Below, piece by piece: positions 1-4,693 of a stretch of 9,236 bases of DNA. The notes below the pieces were generated by a model. The model had not been told where the DNA came from and did not search any database. It was given only the letters and a program-made list of their open reading frames with translations. The position numbers and the translations under genes were made by a program. This stretch comes from Deltaproteobacteria bacterium. GTDB taxonomy: Bacteria > Desulfobacterota > DSM-4660 > Desulfatiglandales > Desulfatiglandaceae. How positions within the stretch are numbered: position 1 is the stretch's first letter; each line of letters begins with the position of its first letter. The DNA lies in contig QMLZ01000112.1 in NCBI GenBank assembly GCA_003646995.1, forward strand, positions 1-9,236. The letters are read 5' to 3'.

Positions 1-863
1 GCGTAGGCAAAAGAAGCGTACTTCTCCCTGAGATCAAGCCGATTCCGCCACGTATCGCAGAGATCCAAGAGGTTTTTTCTCTGCTGCTGGTTTTGGGGAA
101 CAGGGATTGATGAAAGCTGCCCAGTGGCATCCCCTCCTTCTTCCACCTTGATGGCCAATTCGGCCAAAAGCAGGGACTGGGCAAACTCTGCTCGCACCTT
201 CTCCATGGAACCGCCCGTTGAAACACTTATCCCAAATTCCGACTGGAAAAGCCTGCCCAACTCAGGCAAGGCGTCTTTCTCGGCAATCTTGGGGTCAAAC
301 TCCTCCTGGCAAAGGAACTTCAGCGCCAGTTCCTTGGGGACCGTGGTGTCAAAGATGAGCTTTAGGGTGCTTATTTCTTCGTCTGCATGGGCCAATTGGT
401 CCAGATCTTCCAGAGCGAGCTTGCCAGCTTCCACATCACTGACGATCTCTTTCACCTGCTCTGGCGGAGCAATCTTCTTGAACACCCTCTCAGCAATCAC
501 CCTGAGCCTGGTGTTTCTCTGCCAGGGGCTGGCTCCAGGGGCCATGACCACTCCGGCTTTTTCCACTTCAACAAGGGCATGGTTGGTATCCGATGGACTC
601 ATGGGCACATAAATCAGGACTTTGGGTGGAACATCAGGGTTAGAGTTGATTTTCCCTTCCTCATCCACGAATTCCAGGAATGGCTCCAACTGCCAGCGCA
701 GCTCAAGAAAGCTCCCGTTATAGATGAAGATGGTGGTTTCATGCAGAGAAAGGTCCCTCACCAGGTTTTGATAAACTCCCTCGGGGTCATACCAGACCAC
801 GATACCGTGGTCCTGGATCTGCTTGGAGATGAGGGATATAAGCTCGTGGGTCACTTTTCCCAT
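1..863 (-). CDS. pglZ: PglZ, BREX phosphatase-family protein, N-terminal part (3' end off window)
   Basis: This is an open minus-strand frame of 287 codons that runs off the left edge; it is absent from simple ORF lists because no stop is in view. I translated it by hand. It starts MGKVTHELISLISKQ, then VVWYDPEG (about residues 22-29), LRWQLEPFLE, and a conserved-looking stretch from KVLIYVPMSPSDTNHAL to MAPGASPWQRNTRLR. These resemble the N-terminal region of PglZ proteins of BREX systems. In this family the alkaline-phosphatase-like PglZ domain lies further downstream and is not visible here. PglZ is a core BREX component needed with the PglX methyltransferase. ATG at 863 has GGAGG directly against it, which is too close for good initiation. 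GTG at 854 has the same GGAGG nine bases upstream and may be the true start. The start lies 7 bp after the vapC stop, so co-transcription with vapBC is likely. The BREX subtype cannot be fixed from this part. Confidence 0.85.
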   Translation of the reverse strand, partial: MGKVTHELISLISKQIQDHGIVVWYDPEGVYQNLVRDLSLHETTIFIYNGSFLELRWQLEPFLEFVDEEGKINSNPDVPPKVLIYVPMSPSDTNHALVEVEKAGVVMAPGASPWQRNTRLRVIAERVFKKIAPPEQVKEIVSDVEAGKLALEDLDQLAHADEEISTLKLIFDTTVPKELALKFLCQEEFDPKIAEKDALPELGRLFQSEFGISVSTGGSMEKVRAEFAQSLLLAELAIKVEEGGDATGQLSSIPVPQNQQQRKNLLDLCDTWRNRLDLREKYASFAY

Positions 864-868
864 CCTCC
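864..868 (-). promoter_or_regulatory. Shine-Dalgarno GGAGG that decides the pglZ start
   Basis: On the minus strand GGAGG ends immediately before ATG 863-861 and nine bases before GTG 854-852. Normal spacing is about 5-10 bases, so the GTG, three codons into the longer reading, is better placed. It lies in the gap just after the vapC stop, as expected for coupled translation. Confidence 0.5.
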
Positions 869-870
869 CA

Positions 871-1266
871 TTAGCCCCCAGCCATTCTCCTAAGTCTTTT
901 ATCGAAGGTCAGAAGCTCGCATCCATGGGCCTCGGATTTGACCCAAATGAGGCAGTCCAGAAGGCTCAGCCCAGAGGATTGTTCAAAGCGGTTCAAGGCT
1001 TCGATCAGCAGGCTTTTGTCCTTATTGTCAACACCTTTGTAAAGAACGAGGTCCTTCAAAGCCCTGGCAGCCTCCTTGGGAGGGACAGCATAAACCTTGG
1101 TCAGCACATAGAAAGCCTTCAGAATCACCTCTCCTGGAATGATGGCCTTCTGCTTCCCATCTCTGAGATCTTTAAAGAATGGAGAGATCTCTCGGTACTG
1201 CCTCTCGTTGTCCGCCAAAAGATAGCGCAGGATAACGTTGGTATCAGGTATCTTCCTTGTATTCAT
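871..1266 (-). CDS. vapC: VapC-family PIN-domain toxin ribonuclease
   Basis: A 131-residue PIN-domain protein of normal VapC length. The acidic metal-binding residues of the family are visible: D8 in PDTNVILRYLL, E46 in GEVILKAF, D104 in SLLDCLIW and D122 in LLTFDKRL. VapC toxins are Mg-dependent endoribonucleases that cut specific tRNAs or rRNA and are held inactive by VapB; the target of this one cannot be told. Its ATG (1266) lies inside the 3' end of vapB with a 23-base overlap, the usual antitoxin-then-toxin arrangement. Only 7 bases follow its stop before pglZ, so it probably sits in one transcript with pglZ. All four acidic residues are present and the frame is intact, so the toxin is probably active. 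Confidence 0.9.
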   Translation of the reverse strand: MNTRKIPDTNVILRYLLADNERQYREISPFFKDLRDGKQKAIIPGEVILKAFYVLTKVYAVPPKEAARALKDLVLYKGVDNKDKSLLIEALNRFEQSSGLSLLDCLIWVKSEAHGCELLTFDKRLRRMAGG

Positions 1267-1480
1267 CGGCTATCTTTTCCCAGGCAATCTCCCTCTCTCT
1301 CTCAAAGGGAAGGTCGCCCCTGCCATACTTTTTGAAAATACCTCCGAGATCACGTACAGGTTCCAAGATGATCCTCTCATTCTCAACCCTGAACCTGACA
1401 ATATCGCTGCCCAGCATGTCCCTCATCTTTTTAGGGATGGTGACCTGTCCTTTAGATGTTATCTTGGCTATGGCTTCCAT
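1244..1480 (-). CDS. vapB: VapB-type antitoxin, SpoVT/AbrB-fold DNA-binding protein
   Basis: A 78-residue protein whose first ~45 residues match the swapped-hairpin AbrB/MazE family (AKITSKGQVTIPKKMRDML, then VRFRVENERIILEPV). The charged C-terminal tail (DLPFEREREIAWEKIADEY) is of the kind that occupies the groove of a PIN toxin. The start ATG is preceded by GAGG at 1490-1493 with nine bases between. It overlaps vapC, which follows at once. Antitoxins of this type usually repress their own promoter alone or with the toxin, so the promoter upstream is likely autoregulated; pglZ downstream would share that control. Confidence 0.9.
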   Translation of the reverse strand: MEAIAKITSKGQVTIPKKMRDMLGSDIVRFRVENERIILEPVRDLGGIFKKYGRGDLPFEREREIAWEKIADEYKEDT

Positions 1481-1514
1481 TTTTCATTACCTCACACTTT
1501 ATCCCTTACTCCTC

Positions 1515-1542
1515 AGTATAGGTAAGGAAGCAATAGAGTCAA
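1515..1542 (-). promoter_or_regulatory. Sigma70-type promoter for vapB-vapC-pglZ
   Basis: On the minus strand TTGACT (1542-1537) and TATACT (1520-1515) are separated by 16 bases. Each box matches five of six consensus positions. Transcription would begin near 1508, leaving a short leader that carries the vapB Shine-Dalgarno site. It is the best promoter match I found in the window and points toward vapB, vapC and pglZ. Confidence 0.65.
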
Positions 1543-1604
1543 GATGCCTTAATCCTTAGCGAGGCAACAGAATTGCTTTGCAAGCATCTTCAAGAAGGAA
1601 AGGG

Positions 1605-1639
1605 TTGTTTTATATATACAAAACATATACATTGTATAT
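1605..1639 (+). promoter_or_regulatory. Putative promoter and dyad operator of brnTA
   Basis: A perfect inverted repeat, ATATAC-ATT-GTATAT (1625-1639), lies just before the brnT Shine-Dalgarno site. A weak promoter reading is TTGTTT at 1605-1610 with TACATT at 1628-1633 (17-base spacer), so the dyad would cover the -10 region. Toxin-antitoxin operons of the BrnT/BrnA kind are repressed by the ribbon-helix-helix antitoxin binding such palindromes. The dyad is seen; its use as an operator is inferred, and the boxes are poor. Confidence 0.4.
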
Positions 1640-1655
1640 CAGGAGGCAGGACTTG

Positions 1656-1928
1656 GTGGAGTTCCGATGGATTGAATGGAATGTACAGCATATAGCTCAA
1701 CACGGCGTGGAACCCGAGGAGGCAGAGGAGGTTGTTCTTACAGGAGTCACTATGAAGGGAAGGGAGGACACCCTGATAGCCACAGGGCCAACTTCAGAGG
1801 GCAGGTTTTTATTCGTGGTTTACAAAAAAGATGGAAACCAGGTGTTTGTTATAACCGCCAGGAACATGACAGAGAAAGAAAAAAGGAGTTGGAGAAAAAG
1901 ATATGGCAAAAAGAAAAGAAGACCTTAA
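1656..1928 (+). CDS. brnT: BrnT-like toxin (putative ribonuclease)
   Basis: A 90-residue protein. The start FRWIEWNVQHIAQHGVEPEE followed by AEEVV, and the later VYKKDGNQVFVITARNMT with a basic KRSWRKRYGKKKRR tail, resemble the BrnT toxin family. That family is a small RelE-like ribonuclease fold, with an N-terminal HGV..EEA helix and a C-terminal beta strand ending in AR. A longer frame begins with TTG at 1578, but AGGAGG at 1641-1646 lies nine bases before GTG 1656 and six before TTG 1653, so the start is at one of these. It overlaps the downstream CopG-like gene by 26 bases, the toxin-first order typical of brnTA. It is read opposite to the BREX genes around it. The exact family is recognised from general pattern only; a DUF4258-like assignment is the alternative. 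Confidence 0.7.
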   Translation: MEFRWIEWNVQHIAQHGVEPEEAEEVVLTGVTMKGREDTLIATGPTSEGRFLFVVYKKDGNQVFVITARNMTEKEKRSWRKRYGKKKRRP

Positions 1929-2184
1929 AAAGCTAGAAGAACTCAGGGCTTATTATGACAAGGGGGATTTCTCTGCATTAATCGAAAAAGGAGAAGAAGT
2001 TCCCAGTCCCTTCACAGGAGAAGACTACAAGGCATGGAAGAAAACAAGGAAAATGAAACAGATATCGCTGCGTCTTCCCGAAGATCTGATAGCCGAGTTA
2101 AAAGTAGAAGCCATGAAGCAGAATATTGGATATCAAACCCTCATAAGACAGATTTTGACCAACAGGTATAGAAAATCTTCCTAA
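1903..2184 (+). CDS. brnA: BrnA/CopG-like ribbon-helix-helix antitoxin
   Basis: A 93-residue protein with a charged N-terminal half (MAKRKEDLKKLEELRAYYDK) and a C-terminal ribbon-helix-helix segment at about residues 52-89 (KQISLRLPEDLIAELKVEA, then GYQTLIRQILTNRY). The ISLRLPEDL strand and the GYQTLI helix are typical of CopG- and BrnA-type antitoxins that bind operator DNA as dimers. GGAG at 1891-1894 sits eight bases before the ATG. The start lies within the 3' end of the toxin gene, so translation is probably coupled. The N-terminal half is the likely toxin-binding part, by analogy. Confidence 0.78.
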   Translation: MAKRKEDLKKLEELRAYYDKGDFSALIEKGEEVPSPFTGEDYKAWKKTRKMKQISLRLPEDLIAELKVEAMKQNIGYQTLIRQILTNRYRKSS

Positions 2185-2199
2185 CTATGCCAAAATAAC

Positions 2200-2238
2200 A
2201 AAAAAAGGGGGACTCCTCTACCCTATCTCCATCTCCCC
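2200..2238 (-). terminator. Weak terminator candidate between the convergent brnA and pglX C-terminal ends
   Basis: The 77-base gap 2185-2261 separates two convergent stops. On the minus strand GGGGA (2238-2234) can pair with TCCCC (2212-2208) across a 21-base loop, and seven T follow. The stem is short and the loop long, so this is a poor intrinsic terminator. No good hairpin is visible on the plus strand. Confidence 0.2.
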
Positions 2239-2261
2239 AAGAGGCTGGTACATAGCTCTTC

Positions 2262-3224
2262 TCAGCCTTCATACTCCAATCCATGGGCAATGGCGTAGGA
2301 TTTGTTGGTTCTGCACTTCTCCTTGACTCTCTCTGGCCAGTAGTTCATGGCCATGTGGGACCAGTCGTAGTCGCCTCTCTCCAGGGCCTGCCAGCACTTC
2401 TTGGGCTCGGCCTGCCAGGACGGAAGAAGCTCCCACAGCGGCGCCATGTTGATGAGAACGCCGTCGTCAATGTGGGGCTCGTAGCCCCGCTGAAGGACAG
2501 CCTCAATTCGCCGGGCAAACTCCTTCACATCGGTTAACTCGTCTCCCAAGTTGGCTAACTCCTTCTCTAACCTGCGCTTTTCACGACCCTGAGCCTCCTC
2601 AAGGGCCTTTTGCAATTCCTTCATTCTGGATTCCAACAGCCTGATTTTGGCCCCCACATACTCCTCCCCAAGGATGCGGTAGAGAGTGTCTTTGGTTATG
2701 CGCTCGTGAAAGACCCACACGCCGTATTTCTTCTTTGGAGACTGGAGAAGCCAATAGACGGGCCGTTTCCTGTACTGCTGTATGTGCTCCTTGAAAAACT
2801 TGGCTCCCAGATATTGGCGGAGGGCGTCTTCCATGTCCGCGCCCTTTTTAGGGCCCACGGCTTCCATCACCACCTCTTTTGCACCCTCATCCCCCAGCAT
2901 GATCTCCAGAGCCTTCACAACGTTGGCCGCCAGGTCGTCTGGATGGCCTTTGTCCAAAACCATTATGCCGTCAGGGTCCACGAGCCCCCTGAGCTGCGAG
3001 GCCACCTCTTCAGAAAACCGGCCCCTGCCAAGGGCACCAGGGATGCCAGGCTTAAAGCGCCCCAACACTATACCCACAGCGTAGCTGATCCAGCGCCTGG
3101 CTAACGATGAACGCTGAATGCTGAACGATGAACCATCTTCCAATGATGAATGCTGAATGCTGAACGATGAACCATTTTCCAATGATGAATTATGAACGAT
3201 GAATGATGAACTAATTTTTCGCAC
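2262..3224 (-). CDS. pglX: PglX C-terminal domain fragment (BREX methyltransferase, piece 3 of 3)
   Basis: 320 residues. From about residue 42 (ARRWISYAVGIVLGRF) to the end it reads as the C-terminal region of BREX PglX. Signs are MVLDKGHPDDLAANVV, the RPVYWLLQSPKKKYGVWVF stretch at 154-172, a long charged coiled-coil-like segment at ~185-245 (RMKELQKALEEAQG), DDGVLIN, APLWELLP and YDWSHMAMNYWPERVKEKC at 286-304. Residues 6-41 are not PglX but translated repeat DNA, including a 13-residue unit (HSSLENGSSFSIQ, HSSLEDGSSFSIQ). The start is GTG 3224, with GAGAGG (3232-3237) seven bases upstream, lying inside the S23 gene so that the frames overlap by 14 bases. It shares reading phase with the middle PglX fragment (1434 bases = 478 codons from that start). 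It may be a separately made subunit of PglX or a remnant. Confidence 0.85.
   Translation of the reverse strand: MRKISSSFIVHNSSLENGSSFSIQHSSLEDGSSFSIQRSSLARRWISYAVGIVLGRFKPGIPGALGRGRFSEEVASQLRGLVDPDGIMVLDKGHPDDLAANVVKALEIMLGDEGAKEVVMEAVGPKKGADMEDALRQYLGAKFFKEHIQQYRKRPVYWLLQSPKKKYGVWVFHERITKDTLYRILGEEYVGAKIRLLESRMKELQKALEEAQGREKRRLEKELANLGDELTDVKEFARRIEAVLQRGYEPHIDDGVLINMAPLWELLPSWQAEPKKCWQALERGDYDWSHMAMNYWPERVKEKCRTNKSYAIAHGLEYEG
3101..3213. repeat. Left short-repeat array of the S23 element (GATGAACG/GAATG type)
   Basis: The stretch is built from small variations of GATGAACG, CTGAATG and AATGATGAA on the plus strand. It contains a 39-base tandem duplication (separate entry) and ends in GAATGATGAAC at 3201-3211. 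It is translated on the minus strand as the first ~41 residues of the PglX C-terminal piece. Its orientation is opposite to the arrays at 3588-3680 and 3801-3902. Confidence 0.8.
3113..3190. repeat. Tandem pair of 39-bp repeats
   Basis: Positions 3113-3151 and 3152-3190 are identical except for one C/T change (at the eighth base of the AACCATCTTCC / AACCATTTTCC part). 39 bases is 13 codons, so copy number can change without breaking the PglX C-terminal frame, which reads the unit on the minus strand as HSSLEN/DGSSFSIQ. Near identity indicates a recent duplication. Confidence 0.9.
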
Positions 3225-3582
3225 GGTTTCGCCTCTCTTTCACTGTTTTTACGGATGCCACCAGAATGGCGGCAAGTTCATCAGCTTCTTTCAGAAGATT
3301 CTCAACGTTCCTTTGACTCAAAATCCCAGATTCCACCAATATCTCCATCCAGTAAATACTCTCTTCCAACTCCTGTAGAGCTCCTTCTACTTTACTGATG
3401 AACTCTGCGTTAGACCGGGCTCTTGTTCCTTCATGATATTGAGCACCCACCGACGTCCCAGATCTGAGTAATTGTTTGCCCAACACCTGTGCCACGGTCT
3501 CCTTAGGAAGGCTGGAATAAAGCCGGATAACCTGCAAAGCAAATCGCCTGGTTCTGCTCTTCAAATCCTCCGGCCTTTTCAT
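3211..3582 (-). CDS. Four-helix-bundle protein, S23 / 23S rRNA intervening-sequence family
   Basis: 123 residues. The pattern LRSGTSVGAQYHEGTRARS (about 41-59), FISKVEGALQELEESIYWME and the final helix LLKEADELAAILVASVKTV match the family of four-helix-bundle proteins first found in intervening sequences of 23S rRNA, relatives of the Avd protein of diversity-generating retroelements. Members bind nucleic acid and are basic; their biological role is unclear. Start ATG 3582 has GAGG eight bases upstream, supplied by the repeat array. The stop overlaps the GTG of the PglX C-terminal piece. No 23S rRNA, reverse transcriptase or variable-repeat gene is near, so this is a copy inserted in a protein gene. 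It separates the middle and C-terminal parts of PglX and is bracketed by inverted arrays of short repeats. Confidence 0.88.
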   Translation of the reverse strand: MKRPEDLKSRTRRFALQVIRLYSSLPKETVAQVLGKQLLRSGTSVGAQYHEGTRARSNAEFISKVEGALQELEESIYWMEILVESGILSQRNVENLLKEADELAAILVASVKTVKERRNRAKN

Positions 3583-3587
3583 CTCCT

Positions 3588-3680
3588 ATTCCTCATTCCC
3601 CGTTCATTATTTATCGTTCATCATTCCGCCTTCATCATTCCTCGTTCATCATTCCTCGTTCCGCCTTCATCGTTCCTCAT
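3588..3680. repeat. Right short-repeat array of the S23 element
   Basis: Degenerate units such as CGTTCATCATTC, CTCGTTCATCATTC and CGCCTTCATCATTC follow one another. On the minus strand they read as GAATGATGAACGAGG, giving NDERG/NDEGG residues at the end of the middle PglX piece (327-345), its TGA stop (3621-3623) and the Shine-Dalgarno region of the S23 gene. GTTCATCATTC is exact at 3616-3626 and 3644-3654. Confidence 0.8.
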
Positions 3681-4658
3681 TCCCAGCTCTTCCTCAATGG
3701 CCTGGTGGTCTTCCTCTGATATGCCGTAGAGGCGGTAAACCTCTTCGTCTATCTGGCGCTCAATTTCAGCCAAAAGAGCTGCCCTCTCCTCCGGCCCCAT
3801 TCTTCCATTTTCATCCTTCATCCTTCCGCCTTCATCACTCATCGTTCCTCGTTCATCGTCCCGCATTCCTCGTTCATCATTCATCGTTCCTCGTTCATCA
3901 TTCCCATCCGGCCAGTCAGGCGGAGCCACAAAGTCCCATGTGGTCTCGTCCTCTTCCGCATCCTTTTTCGCCAGCTCTATGGCCTTTTCCACCAGCTCGC
4001 GTAGGACATTACTTGATTTTTGGGGAACAGGAGCCTTCGAAGCGGCTCCAACCGTCATATGAATCGTCGGGTTTACGAGGTTGAGGGCATAATCTGCAAA
4101 ACCGCTGTTAAGCACCCCGAGTAACCCGAGTAGATCAAGATAGGACTGCAAAAAACACGATGGTGCTTCTACGTTAAAAGTAAATCCTTCTGGCATGTAT
4201 CTCACAGATAAGCTTTTACTCGTGGTATGGCTCCACGTCACCCCCCGGCGGAAGTAGAAAGCAGGATTTCGAATAACCGCAGGTTCAAACGCTCGCAATT
4301 CCTTCCCGTCCCTCCACCAATTCACCACGTGCTCCTGGTTTCCCCACCAGCGCTTGAAGCTGCCGCCTTTCATGTGAGGAAACCACTTTTTCTCGCTGGA
4401 GGCGGCCTCTTCCCGACTTTTGCAGCCAAAGCCGATGCGATCAATCCCTACCTCCCACCAGAACCGCAGGAAGCGAAAGTTGTCACTGGTCTGAAGACCA
4501 ACAACCGGCTTGGCCACCTCCTCCAGCCTCGGCAGCTCCTCAAACACCCGCCTCAAGCCCGGTGTAATCCAATACACCCACGGGCTACCGGGGATGGCAT
4601 CAAAATTCCCCTGGCGGTAAAGGTAAACATAGGGTATGGGATTGTGTGGTCTAGTCAT
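3621..4658 (-). CDS. pglX: PglX middle fragment with target-recognition domain (piece 2 of 3)
   Basis: 345 residues reading as the part of BREX PglX that follows the methyltransferase core. RQGNFDAIPGSPWVYWITPG (15-34), VVGLQTSDNFRFLRFWWEVG, HMKGGSFKRWWGNQEHVVNW (95-114), FYFRRGVTWS and LLGVLNSGFADYALNLVNPT (179-198) are the Eco57I/type IIG-like recognition region. DEEVYRLYGISEEDHQAIEEELG (304-326) continues PglX. Residues 253-286 and 327-345 are translated repeat DNA (NDERGTM-type heptads). ATG 4658 has GGAGAGG (4667-4673) eight bases upstream, and the frame is closed by a TAA ten codons before it, so it does not depend on the TIR frame. It lies 35 bases after the TIR stop. It lacks catalytic motifs and would need the N-terminal piece to methylate DNA, like a specificity subunit. 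A decaying remnant is the alternative. Confidence 0.87.
   Translation of the reverse strand: MTRPHNPIPYVYLYRQGNFDAIPGSPWVYWITPGLRRVFEELPRLEEVAKPVVGLQTSDNFRFLRFWWEVGIDRIGFGCKSREEAASSEKKWFPHMKGGSFKRWWGNQEHVVNWWRDGKELRAFEPAVIRNPAFYFRRGVTWSHTTSKSLSVRYMPEGFTFNVEAPSCFLQSYLDLLGLLGVLNSGFADYALNLVNPTIHMTVGAASKAPVPQKSSNVLRELVEKAIELAKKDAEEDETTWDFVAPPDWPDGNDERGTMNDERGMRDDERGTMSDEGGRMKDENGRMGPEERAALLAEIERQIDEEVYRLYGISEEDHQAIEEELGMRNDEGGTRNDERGMMKAE
3801..3902. repeat. In-frame NDERG heptad-coding repeat array inside pglX
   Basis: About five degenerate 21-base units encode NDERGTM, NDERGMR, DDERGTM, SDEGGRM and KDENGR on the minus strand. They lie between WDFVAPPDWPDG and MGPEERAALLAEIE, where PglX relatives as I know them have an ordinary linker. 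GTTCATCATTC occurs at 3872-3882 and 3893-3903. The unit and orientation are those of the array at 3588-3680, 120 bases away. Its length keeps the PglX frame open. Confidence 0.85.
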
Positions 4659-4666
4659 GATTATAG

Positions 4667-4673
4667 CCTCTCC
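4667..4673 (-). promoter_or_regulatory. Shine-Dalgarno site for the free-standing PglX middle fragment
   Basis: GGAGAGG on the minus strand, eight bases before ATG 4658, in the 35-base gap after the TIR stop. Its presence shows the fragment can be translated on its own rather than being a silent remnant behind a stop codon. Confidence 0.65.
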
Positions 4674-4693
4674 GTTCTGAGTCTTTTATCTAC

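Larger units (their letters stand above)
3101..3680 (-). mobile_element. Repeat-flanked S23 insertion in pglX (putative intervening-sequence element)
   Basis: The segment consists of a left array (3101-3213), the S23 gene and a right array (3588-3680). Outside it, PglX sequence stops at IEEELG (residue 326 of the middle piece) and resumes at ARRWISYAVG. The arrays are in opposite orientation: GAATGATGAAC at 3201-3211 on the plus strand versus its complement GTTCATCATTC at 3616-3626 and 3644-3654. This matches the layout of rRNA intervening sequences, whose ends pair into a stem around the S23 frame. Movement as a unit is inferred; I saw no transposase and could not define a target duplication. 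Confidence 0.6.

Noticed and set aside
124..893. Plus-strand open frames over the left end (162 and 168 residues)
   Set aside because: They are antisense to the continuous pglZ frame, which carries recognisable PglZ sequence. Their translations show no family pattern.
1578..1655. A longer brnT starting at TTG 1578
   Set aside because: The added 26 codons cover the promoter/dyad region and the AGGAGG at 1641-1646, and family members begin at about FRW.
2283..3104. Plus-strand open frames opposite the PglX C-terminal piece
   Set aside because: They are shadows of the minus-strand frame, with low-quality composition and no recognisable domain.
3211..3582. Diversity-generating retroelement accessory gene (avd)
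   Set aside because: There is no reverse transcriptase and no template or variable repeat in the window; only the four-helix fold is shared.
3101..3902. CRISPR array
   Set aside because: The repeats are short, degenerate and contiguous, with no unique spacers of even length, and are largely translated.
4660..4665. Perfect TATAAT on the minus strand just before the PglX middle fragment
   Set aside because: No -35 match lies 15-19 bases upstream, and a transcript from it would begin inside the coding region, losing the Shine-Dalgarno site.
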